Part shown: piece after piece, positions 44,563 to 53,900 of the stretch
Numbering within the stretch: position 1 is the first letter of the stretch
How the letters are laid out: every line of letters starts with the position of its first letter
Assembly (NCBI GenBank): GCA_009760855.2
Contig: WPIO01000010.1
Coordinates: 8,287,501 to 8,351,500, forward strand
Direction of reading: 5' to 3'
Length of the DNA: 64,000 bases
Source: Cristatella mucedo
Taxonomy: Eukaryota; Bryozoa; Phylactolaemata; Cristatellidae
The notes under the pieces: model-generated
Database searches by the model: none
The model's input: the letters and a program-made list of their open reading frames with translations, nothing else
What the model was told of the DNA's origin: nothing
Position numbers and translations under genes: made by a program

Positions 44563-45354
44563 CAGAGGCCAAAAGAGATTCCCAGTGGATTCTTTGATAG
44601 AGTAGTCCCTAATGAAAGTCATCAAGCAGATATACAGTATATGCCAACTGACTCGGTGTAAATACTCATTAAGTGTTATTGATGCTTTATTGATGTTGCT
44701 ATTAGATATGAAGACTCATGAGCACTTAAAACCAAATCATCAAAAGAAGTAACTAATCGATCTAAGCGATCATTGATACTTACTTAAAGGGTCCTTTAGA
44801 ACGGCCGAAAGAAGATAACAGTAGATCCAGGATCTCAGTTCAAAGGAGATTTCAAGAAAGAAAGGAATAGACACGGAACACGTGCGATAGAAACGACTAG
44901 CAGGAAAGAGTTGCCTTAGTTGAAAGAATTAATCGAGCAATAGTAGAAAGAACTTTCATTGCTCAGTATGAAAAAGAATTAGAAAGTCTGATTGCTGGAG
45001 ATCATAAGAGAAACAGAGAATGAATTAAGAAGCTACCTAATATTTTAGATTACCTGAATAATAATAATACTACAAGATAAAAAAGAAAGAGTTAAGCTAC
45101 AGAACCCATTATACCGTAGGAAAGTGGGAAAATAAGAAGAAATAATAGAACTCGAAACAACTGTTAGATACTTACTAGAACTAGGTGAAGGCGAAGACGA
45201 AAAAAGGAGAAGAGCTACAGATCCGATATGGAGTTTAACTAAGCATACGAATATTAGAATTTTAGTAATGAAAGACAAACCAGTTAGATATTTTCTAAAC
45301 GCTATAAAGAGAGGTTTCGTTAGACAAGAGTTACAAGTTATCAAACAGGAGTAA
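44563..45354 (+). pseudogene. Retroviral-type integrase pseudogene of the Maverick-like element
   Basis: Such integrases insert the element into the genome. The N-side has VPNESHQADIQYMP, the family's first catalytic Asp context. Then come VDPGSQFKGDF, where the usual Glu of the DxGxEF block reads Gln, LVERINRAIVERT with the usual Glu context, and the C-terminal RRRATDPIWSL and RGFVRQELQVI block. Stops and frameshifts separate these pieces, and one TGA replaces the Trp usual in this family near 45015. The part before 43025 is cut off by the LINE-B insertion. Confidence 0.85.
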
Positions 45355-45360
45355 TTGCTT

Positions 45361-45742
45361 TAGATGAAGCTTCTGTTTCAACCATGAGATCATCAAATTC
45401 TTCTTTTGTTACTATTTCATCCGAAAATGCATGTTATCTTTGGGATTAACTTTGAATTTGAATATAGAGTTAATCTTTTACGTTTATCAATTTCAGCAAG
45501 ACACCGTCAGCTGTTGATAACATTGTAGATACTTCTGCGAATATTGGAACAACATGAGATAGATCAGGAACGATAGGTATGTATGTACTAGCAATTTTTA
45601 CTCCTAAAGCTATGGTTATATTTATAAACTTTAGAGCTTATCTTATCTTTGCTAAATTTTTTGGACAAGATCCGACTTTAGTATTGTAGTGCACAACTTC
45701 TCCAAACCTTTGGTTGGCATACATTTTTATAAGGTCTGACAT
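45361..45742 (-). pseudogene. Small hydrophobic protein gene, minus strand, two stops
   Basis: Starts MSDLIKMYANQRFGEVVHYN; after one TAA it continues with an amphipathic stretch FINITIALGVKIASTYIPIV up to LLKLINVKD. First of six packed minus-strand genes when read leftward. It could be a membrane-active virion protein; unproven. Confidence 0.4.
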
Positions 45743-45743
45743 T

Positions 45744-45989
45744 CTATACAACTTTAATTTTTCTTTTTACTTCTGGTATTTCTTGATAAGATAAAAATTT
45801 AACAAGCTCAGTGAAATAATCGCAATCTGCTTTATGAAGTGTTGCTGTATGAACCACAGATGAATAGATTTCAGGAAGGGCATTTTTATCTCCTAAATCT
45901 TTAATGTAATCATCGTATAGTTTCTTAGTTGCTGGGAATTCTAGAATTCGATGACTGCTAACAACTTTTTCAAGCAAGCCACAATCCAT
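45744..45989 (-). CDS. Small intact minus-strand gene of the element, 81 aa, unknown
   Basis: Starts MDCGLLEKVVSSHRILEFPA and ends IPEVKRKIKVV with no stop inside. It ends just before the next gene's start, showing operon-like packing. No family recognised; intactness may be chance. Confidence 0.4.
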   Translation of the reverse strand: MDCGLLEKVVSSHRILEFPATKKLYDDYIKDLGDKNALPEIYSSVVHTATLHKADCDYFTELVKFLSYQEIPEVKRKIKVV

Positions 45990-46089
45990 TTCTTTCTATA
46001 CTATGCAATTTTTTGTACAGTACAATAAAAAAATACGAAGCAATACAAAACAATCAGAAAACAAAGTTAATACCTATAAGATTCTAATG

Positions 46090-46410
46090 ACCGTATAGCT
46101 TCTCTTTAAATTCTTCGAATGTCTGTTTCATCTTCATATCTTTCTTTTTTCATATTTTTCTTTGATACCTTCAGGCTGTTTTTGAGATTCTGTACTTGTA
46201 GGTATACAACGCTTTGCTAATATTATTTGAACTCCTAAATTAGATAGAGCTTTGTGATATTCTTCCTGAAGAGTAACAGTCTTAAGTAAAGCTTGCTGGA
46301 AATGAATAGGAAGATCTTTATAATCTGTGCTAGGATGTTGTTGTATATAGTAACTATGAGCCGGGGTACGAACAATAATTTTTCATAAAGTTGCCCAATT
46401 AACTTTCATT
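46090..46410 (-). pseudogene. Small minus-strand gene, about 105 codons with an early TGA
   Basis: MKVNWATL, then TGA at codon 9, then a helix-rich frame with TVTLQEEYHKALSNLGVQII and a basic tail. Unknown family. Confidence 0.4.
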
Positions 46411-46449
46411 TCTTTTTTATACTACAGAATTGTACTGTTCAATATGATT

Positions 46450-46668
46450 TTAATTCAGTGATCGGAGGTTTTCATCCAAAATAAAATATCTGAATGCTTC
46501 TTCATCTCGTGCATTCATATAGTTAGAATAACAAACTGCAGTGTTAAGCTTCGCATCTATGATATCAGTAGGGATATCTGAGTAAGTGAACTTCATTAAT
46601 ACATTGATAAGTGTTACATTTGTTTCTGGGCAAAGAAGAATCATCCTGATTTTTTGCGATTTGTTCAT
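46450..46668 (-). CDS. Small intact minus-strand gene of the element, 72 aa, unknown
   Basis: Starts MNKSQKIRMILLCPETNVTL and ends ILDENLRSLN, open throughout. Spaced 40 bp or less from its neighbours. Not recognised. Confidence 0.4.
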   Translation of the reverse strand: MNKSQKIRMILLCPETNVTLINVLMKFTYSDIPTDIIDAKLNTAVCYSNYMNARDEEAFRYFILDENLRSLN

Positions 46669-46696
46669 TCTCTATATAAGGTTAATTTTATTTAGC

Positions 46697-46954
46697 TCAA
46701 CGACCACATCTGCAACCAGCACGGCAGCTAGGAAATCCTCTATCAGTATTGTCACAATGGCAGAATCCTGCTTGCTCGTGTATATCTTTGTCATAATCAC
46801 TTATTTCTATCCTTGGTACACCAAGCCAGCCAAGGTCTGTCTCGTTGTCAAAGCACCTTTTCTAACTATATTCACTATCTTCGCACTTACAAAAACTATC
46901 CCCGTGGTCACATGCTTCACTATACAAACTAGATAGTCTACTCTCTTCCTCCAT
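46697..46954 (-). pseudogene. Small cysteine-rich protein gene, one in-frame TAG
   Basis: An 85-codon frame starts MEEESRLSSLYSEACDHG and ends with FCHCDNTDRGFPSCRAGCRC, nine Cys in total; one TAG at about codon 31. The spacing of the Cys residues could bind metal or form disulphides. No family recognised. Confidence 0.4.
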
Positions 46955-46988
46955 AATCTTAGGTAAGAAAGAGTTTATCCTAGCAATA

Positions 46989-47267
46989 TCAGAATACTTT
47001 TGAGGCCAAGGCATTTTCTGAGCATCTAATCTTCTCTTCTCTTTGCATTTGTCTATATGTTTTTTTTAGCAGAATAACGTTTTCTTTCCTCAGCTTTCTC
47101 TTGTCATTGTAATTGAAACTCCTCCTTATCTTCTTTTTCACGAAGCTCAACAAATAAACAAGTACCTCTTCTCTCAGTAATATAGCCTTTAACGAAAGCA
47201 GTAAAAAATCAACCCATGTAGGTACAACTATATCTTTTCCGCAATGTTTCAAGAAAGTGCTTTTCAA
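46989..47267 (-). CDS. Basic small protein at the right end, 92 aa, unknown
   Basis: Starts MKSTFLKHCGKDIVVPTWVD, has a hydrophobic middle and a Lys/Arg-rich second half (KKKIRRSFNYNDKRKLRKEN). It is the outermost gene next to the right terminal repeat. Unknown. Confidence 0.35.
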   Translation of the reverse strand: MKSTFLKHCGKDIVVPTWVDFLLLSLKAILLREEVLVYLLSFVKKKIRRSFNYNDKRKLRKENVILLKKTYRQMQREEKIRCSENALASKVF

Positions 47268-47428
47268 ACCTTACTAAGCCAATCACCTAGTTTCTCTCCT
47301 TTCTCTCTACGCAACCTTCTTGCAAGATCAGAAATAGGAATGATTATACATGGAAATATTTTCTTTTAAATTAATTTTTTAAGTAATATAGTAAATGACT
47401 TCTCTTAAAAAATTTACTATAATATAAG

Positions 47429-47549
47429 CAAAAACTTCAACTACCTTTAATGGCTCACATAGAATAGTATGTGATTTTGCTTCATGACTGACTCACACTC
47501 ATATAAGATAGTTGCGAGTGAGAACGAGCCTTAGCGAGGTCGAATGAGA
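47429..47549 (-). repeat. Right terminal inverted repeat
   Basis: Includes TATGTGATTTTGCTTCATGA, CTCACACTCATATAAGATAG and GAGCCTTAGCGAGG, all found inverted at the left end. The outer palindromic arm of the left end has no counterpart here. Confidence 0.8.
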
Positions 47550-47689
47550 GCAAGTCCCAGAACATATCATATTTATGCGTTGTAGCCACGGCTTAACCCT
47601 TTCAAAAGAGAAAACGCCGTGCTTCTATTTATGGAATACACCAAAAATACCTTTAAGGCGCATTTGGAACTATCGCACTTTGCACCCGT

Positions 47690-47862
47690 AATGACTCACA
47701 TTACGCAGCAATACGCACTTTTCCAAAATGCTAGCGCCTACGCAGGCGCTGGCTGATTTGCCCGCCCCGGATGTCACGTGTCTGTCATGGCAGCCTCCAG
47801 AGTTCCAGCGAGGGTTGAGAGGGTGCAATTCGTCCGTCCAGTCGTAGCTTCATTTTCTTTCT
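47690..47862 (+). promoter_or_regulatory. Probable REXO5 promoter
   Basis: A GC-richer stretch begins about 140 bp past the right Maverick repeat. It holds TGACTCA (AP-1-like, near 47693), a hairpin AGCGCCT..AGGCGCT (47733-47750), and GTCACGTG with an E-box CACGTG at 47775-47780. The start codon is at 47863. Roles are inferred. Confidence 0.4.
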
Positions 47863-47988
47863 ATGACCGGAAGGCAGAGAGGAAGAATCGAGTCGAAGAA
47901 GAGAAAGCTCTGTGCTCTTTTTGAGCTCATTAATCAAACAAGTTCAGACGCTCCAGTAATGGGAAAGAGGTTACGAGCCGTTGAAAAG
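47863..47988 (+). CDS. REXO5: REXO5 exon 1 (probable)
   Basis: MTGRQRGRIESKKRKLCALF then ELINQTSSDAPVMGKRLRAV EK, 42 codons, donor AAG|gtacga. Phase 0 joins exon 2. Support is positional and by frame; this N-terminus is not conserved. Confidence 0.6.
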
Positions 47989-50900
47989 GTACGACATGCC
48001 TATGGAGTGGCTGTCTCCGTTGTGCGTGCTCTTATGTGCTCTGTGCTCTTGGCGTGGTTAGTAGCGTTTGACTGGTTATTAATGCGACTCCTCTGGTTCT
48101 AACCGTCTAATTTGTTAGAGAATGATGTGACCCCGATGTCAACGGAGGAGTCTTTATCTGTGGCTCCCAGAAATGCCGCACCGTCCGTAGTGGCCGTATT
48201 TTTTCTCGGTTGACGACGTGAGTTCCTCTTTTTACTGTTCTATAACGAGCTAGCGCCAGCAGCATTTTGTTGTGAAGAATCACTAGAATTTCGACTTCAC
48301 TAGTCAGGTGAAATCTCTTGCTGCTTACTGCCTCGCCTTCCGTAGAGAGCTCGGCTTGACGGGCGGCACCTGCATCGGTTGCCCTTAGGATATTTTGATT
48401 TGCGGCTGCCGAGTACCGCGACAGGGCTAGCCCTATCGGCCAGGGTCTATCGGAGCTTACTGGATCTCTCTTGCGGTAAGAACATGTGAATTAAGCCGCA
48501 TGCTGGCTTTTGCCTGTCAGCTGACAGCCCAAAAACAAACGCATATGCTGCTGGTATGTGTGCGTTTAGTTTGACGTCGTTTCACCACGATTTTTGTATG
48601 ACCTCCCTTTTCTGGCCAGACTTAAAGGCTACGAGCTTATGCATCTTCTGTTCTGCTGCAGCAGTTTTCACTGAGCCCGAGTTTTACAGATGAGTCGGCT
48701 ACTGGTGTAGGCCGAACGCCCAGCCTCAGCCGCCTGTCAGTATTGATTCATAGTCGTTTCTTGGGGTTCAAACCAGGCTACTGGCCGAGCCACTGCACCA
48801 GCACCAAACAAGGATTCTTCAAAAAGCTTTATTTTAAGTTATTGTTGATCAAGCAAGCTAGAGTTCGAAGCTAAAATACTCTGCTTGTATCTCCGTCTGT
48901 AACTCCACAAAGTCATGAAGACCATGTGGGTGTTACACAGGAGAGTTTTGTATAGCGCACTCACAGCCTGAGCTGCTTTCGGTACGCATTCGGTAGCCAA
49001 CAGACTTCGTCTCACGCAACAAAGAGAAAGTGGGAAGCATAGCAGAGTCAGGAGAGCAGTTGAGGTAGTGAGTAGCATAGAAGTAGCAGCTTATGACCGC
49101 TGAAAAGGATGTGCCATAGTCGGTAGGGGTTTGTTACACTTGGCAGCAAGATCCTGTGCAAACTCCCAAGCCAGTGAAGTACTTTTTTGTCGGAAAGAAA
49201 GTTTGCCTAAACATATCATCAAACGTCCAGGTGTTTTATTTTCTGCTCTCATTGATGTGTATAGCAAAACTTATCCTGCCGAAATACACTAGGATAATGT
49301 GGTACGAGGACAGCTAAACTTGCATTTCAAATTTCACTCTGATCCGTGAACTATTGACCGAAATATGGAATTAACAGGCCCAAATCTACACTGTAAATGC
49401 AGCTTTATACAGGTCACAAACATGCACCTCAACAAGCTTCACGCATGTACGATTTAGCAAGATTCAAAAGTATTTTCTTGAAATTCCACCTTAAATGATG
49501 TGAAGTGGAGCTATTTCTTATCTTATTCCGAAAATGACTGTCATAATTTTGCGAGTTCTGAGTCTATATAAGAGATTCTAAAATAGCACCCTATGGACTT
49601 ATGTGCATACCGATGAGGTTCTGTTATTGCCAGACATCTTGGCACGTGGTATGGTCTGCCAGTGCTCAGAGCCATCTAAAATGATGAATATTCAGTACCA
49701 TTTCCAAATTCCTATATACGTAGGTACATCCCTTCAAAATTTATAATTCTTGACCGTCTTTGTCTAAAATGATGAATATTCAGTACCATTTCCAAATTCC
49801 TGTATACGTGGGTACATCCCTTCAAAATTTATAATTCTTGACCGTCTTTGTTGCCTGATAATGGGTGATACATTGGGAGGAAGCTCTGCTCTACTTTTTG
49901 TTGCTCTCATCTGCTGCTGTTGGATCGCTAGGCGACAGGGTAGTTGGTGTTAATGTCTACGATAAGGATGGTACAGTTCACGGGTTAATTGCCCGTTTAA
50001 TTGTTGATGTTGTACATGGTTGTGAAATGGAGCTACTCTGGTTTCAGCACGGCTAGTCAGTCTTTTCAGTCATTGAAGGGTAAAAAATTAAAGGTAGGCT
50101 TGGCTAATTCAGTAGTTTTATTTATACTTGCACGTGCAAAAGTATTTACTAGTTGCACTAGACATAGTTTACTTACCTACTATTAGACTCTGCAAGTTAC
50201 GCAGCGGCAGGAGCTGACTTTTATATAAACTGATTATTTAATGGTAAAATTGACCCACTGTTAATGGCCGGGCTGAGGATGGTAAGGAACAAAAACAGCC
50301 CCACAGCTTTTTTACCCCTAAAAATGTCAGGCTGTGTGTTTCTACTTGCAATCTGATTATCTTACTTTTAATCCTCATGGCTCAATTGCACACCCCTGCC
50401 CGTGGCAGTTATTTTTGCACTTCCTGCACAAATGCTCCTCCGGTGCTTTCCTGCCTTAGGAAAGACGAAGGAACTAAACAGCCAAATAGAAGCTCAAAGC
50501 GGCAGCTATCACCAGGTGGGCACAACTGCTTGCAGGAAAGCTTGATATTAGCGTGGGGAGTCTCAGCTACAACCTGAAGAATTATTTTCATGGTGGTAGT
50601 ATGTACGCCATATAAAGTTCTGGCCGGCCACATGACGACAAAAAAGGGATTGCTGTCTACTGACGTCTACTACTGCACTGGATCAAGGGAAATTCCCACT
50701 TCCAGCTGTCTCAACAAGTCCTTTGAAGGAGCCACATGCAAAGCTGTAAGTGTCGATGCGGTTCGTAGGAGGCTTTTGGAGCATGTCATGTATAGAAGTG
50801 TCAACAAATGCAAGCTGTTACATAACGACCGACAGCCAAAAAGCCGTCTGTATTAGATATGACTGGGACGTGTCCACTTTGCAGCTGATGATGGGAGCCA

Positions 50901-53900
50901 TATTATATAGACCACCGAAAGCCAATTTATGATCCACTGAGGTAGCTAACAGAGGACTTTCGTCAGCCATAGAAAAGGTTAAAAAAAAATTCCAGCCGGA
51001 CTGCTCACAGCCTATGCTCAAGTACACTGGGGGCAAAGTGCTTGTTTGGTAGTGCTTTTGGCTTCCTGCATCGGAATTTTTCACTGAAGAGGATATTGGA
51101 ATGGAATGTGGTAAAAGACATCAATTGTTGGGTTGCCGTGTGCCCGAGCTCTTATGTTGGAAGACTTCGTATAGCAAATGGATAATGCTCCAAGCATACT
51201 TTGAGGGCAACAAAGCTGTTGTTGGCAGACTCTGGTGTCCTTGGTCATGCCAATGTCCTGATCTCAACTCATCTGTCGAACAGAGGGGAGCGCTCATTTA
51301 TATGCCAGAACTGTGTCGTATTGTCTCTCTCCCGAGCAGATTTTTGGTCGGCTTAAGCAGCTGTGGGGCTGCATAACCCCAGATGCTTACCGAAAACTGA
51401 CTGGGGTCAATGCTCTGGCAAGTATTGGAAGTTGTAAAGAATATGGGTGGTCCGACCTCCTATTGGTGCAATTATCCACTTGTACATGTATAACCTTGGT
51501 TCTCTTATTGCCTTGGTTTCGCCCAAGTTTAAAGTGTTAGCCTTTAACGACCAGGGCCGTGGGCTCTAGCCCGGCGGCATATGTAAAGCACCTTGATAGA
51601 GATTAAGTCCTCGTAGGGTTCTGTAGAAATACAAGTGAAGTACATTATAATAGAAAATATTGAAACACATGCGTATGTTTTAAGTGCTGTTAGACGAAGA
51701 CTAGGGGAATTGGCTGACGGGATAGTAGTTTGATTTGGGATATCCGTTTACCCTCTCAATACCTTTGCCTTTGAGTCTATGTTACTAGCTGATAGGAACA
51801 ATGACCCTTTTGACTTTTATCAAACGCAGGAAGCATCCTGAGCTGGAGTAGCTAGTTGACTTGGAAACTGCTGAACACCTTTCTATACCTGTGCTTGATT
51901 CAAATTTGCTTCTGCTTTCATTGAAAAGTCTGCGCAGATAAAAATCTTTTACCACTTGTTAGGCAAGTGGCCGTGAAAGGAAAAGCTGTTACGCGCATTG
52001 AAAGTAGTTTGTCAGTAAACCGGGCTCTAAATGAAAAAACCACTCAGTCCCTGGTAGCAGCTATGCTTTAAACCTGTGGGATCAGGGAGACGGTTACTAT
52101 GTGTTGCCAATGAATCATTCAGAAATAAGTTTCCAGTCCATACGTCAAGGTTTCGTATTCTGAATGTGTATTGTTGTCTTTTCTGCCGAAACGGGTGAGT
52201 TTATGTGGTTCCCACCTCTGATTTGAGAACTCGTGGGTTCAACTCCAGAATATGACATGGCATATTCTTTCTAGCAATACAATATCTCATTAAGGTTATT
52301 AGTGTTATTCAATATAGGCTGTCACTTTTATGCTGACGATAGTCAGCTGTATTTGTCATTTAAGCCGTCGGAATCTCATTCAGCAACTGATAAACTGAAT
52401 GCTTGCCTTGCAGACATTCGATCCTGGATTTTGGCAACATTCCTTTAAACGACGATAACACAGAAACCGGTACTCATAGGACAACACAAATGTGTGGCTG
52501 GACTAGAAGACTTGGCTCTTCTAATAGGCGATGCTGTTGTGCCACCATCATAGTGTACTCTGAATTTACTTGTCATCTTCGGCAACGGCCTAGATTTTTA
52601 AAGCTTCATTGAGAACACTGTCTCCACACCTTGCCATCACGTCAGATCTCTGTTTAAGATTATGGACTGTCTACTTGATGTCTTGCAAACAATTTATTAG
52701 CTCCCTCGTCCTGTTTTAGCTAAATTATTGCAATTCCATTTTGGCTGGGCTACCGAATAAAGCCATTAGGCCACTGCAGCTGTCGGTGAATGTGGTGGCA
52801 AAAGGCTAGTTTACAAGTCCCAGAGGTTTGGCTATGTGTCTCTTTTGCTGAAAGAGCTTGAGTGGCTGCCGGTTGATCGACGGATACGGATTAAAGTTCT
52901 TACGCTGAGCTGACCCACAAGGCCTGCCACAAATTAGCACCTTTATATCTAGCTGAACTGCTGCACTAGGTTCAGCCTCATCGTGCCCTCAGGTCCTCTA
53001 TGGAAAATGATAAGTTGTTCCGTTCCTCCCCTTAAAAACCGTTGGCTACAGAAGCTTTTGCTCTGCAGCTACTAATTTGTGGAGCTCACTTCCACAGTTC
53101 TTACACAACTCACCTGCTGCCGACTATGGCCATCCTTTCCAGCCGTCTGAAGCTGCTACTTCCGTGCGACTCGCTACTTCAACTGCTCTCATAACTCAGC
53201 AAAGTTCCTCACGGTCTCTTTGTTGGGTGAGTTGAAGTCTGTTGGCTACTGCATGCGTTCCAAAAGTTGCTTAGGCTTTTAGTGAGCTATAGAAAACGCT
53301 CCTTGGTAACACCCACTTAGTATTTGTGGAGTTACGGATCACCAGTGTCCCTGACCTGGCACTGGGAGTGTACCCTGGGCTTTCTATGAACACCGGTCCT
53401 GCAGGTCTTCATTAGTAGTGTTGATGATGGTGGTGGTTAACCAGTGCTGGTGGCTTGCCGATGCTGCCAGTCTAAGCACGGCACCTTGATCGTGAGGGTA
53501 ACTGACAATTATTTGGTTGAACTATGTGAAACATTTCATTCACTATATTTTTTGTAGAGCAGGGAAACCGATGGAGTCATGCTGGCCGAGCCAGCGAGCA
53601 ACGAAGGTAGAGTTCCGTGTGGGCAAACAGTGGCTGCCTGCGGCAGCTTCGACCATGGTTCATCCTTTGGTGATCAGCATACCATGACCGACGAAGAGCT
53701 CAGACAGCTCAGGGCAGAGCTACGTGCCCGCCAAAAGGCAGCCATGGTAGAAACTTGACTGAGGCCAGCCTGCTGGCCCGATGTGCTATGCTATGCTGTG
53801 CCGTGTCAGTTGCCTCCATCTGTTTGTTCGTTAGTCGTTTCTTCTATTGTGTTGGGTGTACCTCTGATGGCTGATATCTTTCTTTCATTCTTAGCCTTTA

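Larger units (their letters stand above)
34742..47549. mobile_element. Decayed Maverick/Polinton-like (adintovirus-like) element, about 12.8 kb
   Basis: Inverted terminal repeats (34793-34914 and 47429-47549) bracket an AT-rich block. It contains a family-B DNA polymerase pseudogene, a retroviral-type integrase pseudogene, a tail-fibre-like gene, a possible capsid fragment and small genes on both strands. Polymerase B plus integrase inside inverted repeats defines Mavericks and adintoviruses. Known members are commonly 15-25 kb, so this copy, which also carries later insertions, has lost material. I did not recognise a packaging ATPase or a cysteine protease. The element sits between GGA and REXO5, ending about 310 bp before the REXO5 start codon. 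All large genes are broken. Confidence 0.85.

Noticed and set aside
35560-47300. Alternative genetic code (TGA read as Trp) in the AT-rich block
   Set aside because: Some TGA codons fall where Trp is usual, for example in the integrase, but TAA and TAG stops and frameshifts are as frequent, so decay explains it.
34742-47549. Contaminating or free viral contig joined to host DNA
   Set aside because: Host-family LINE-A, LINE-B and an LTR with target duplications sit inside the block, so it is resident in the genome.
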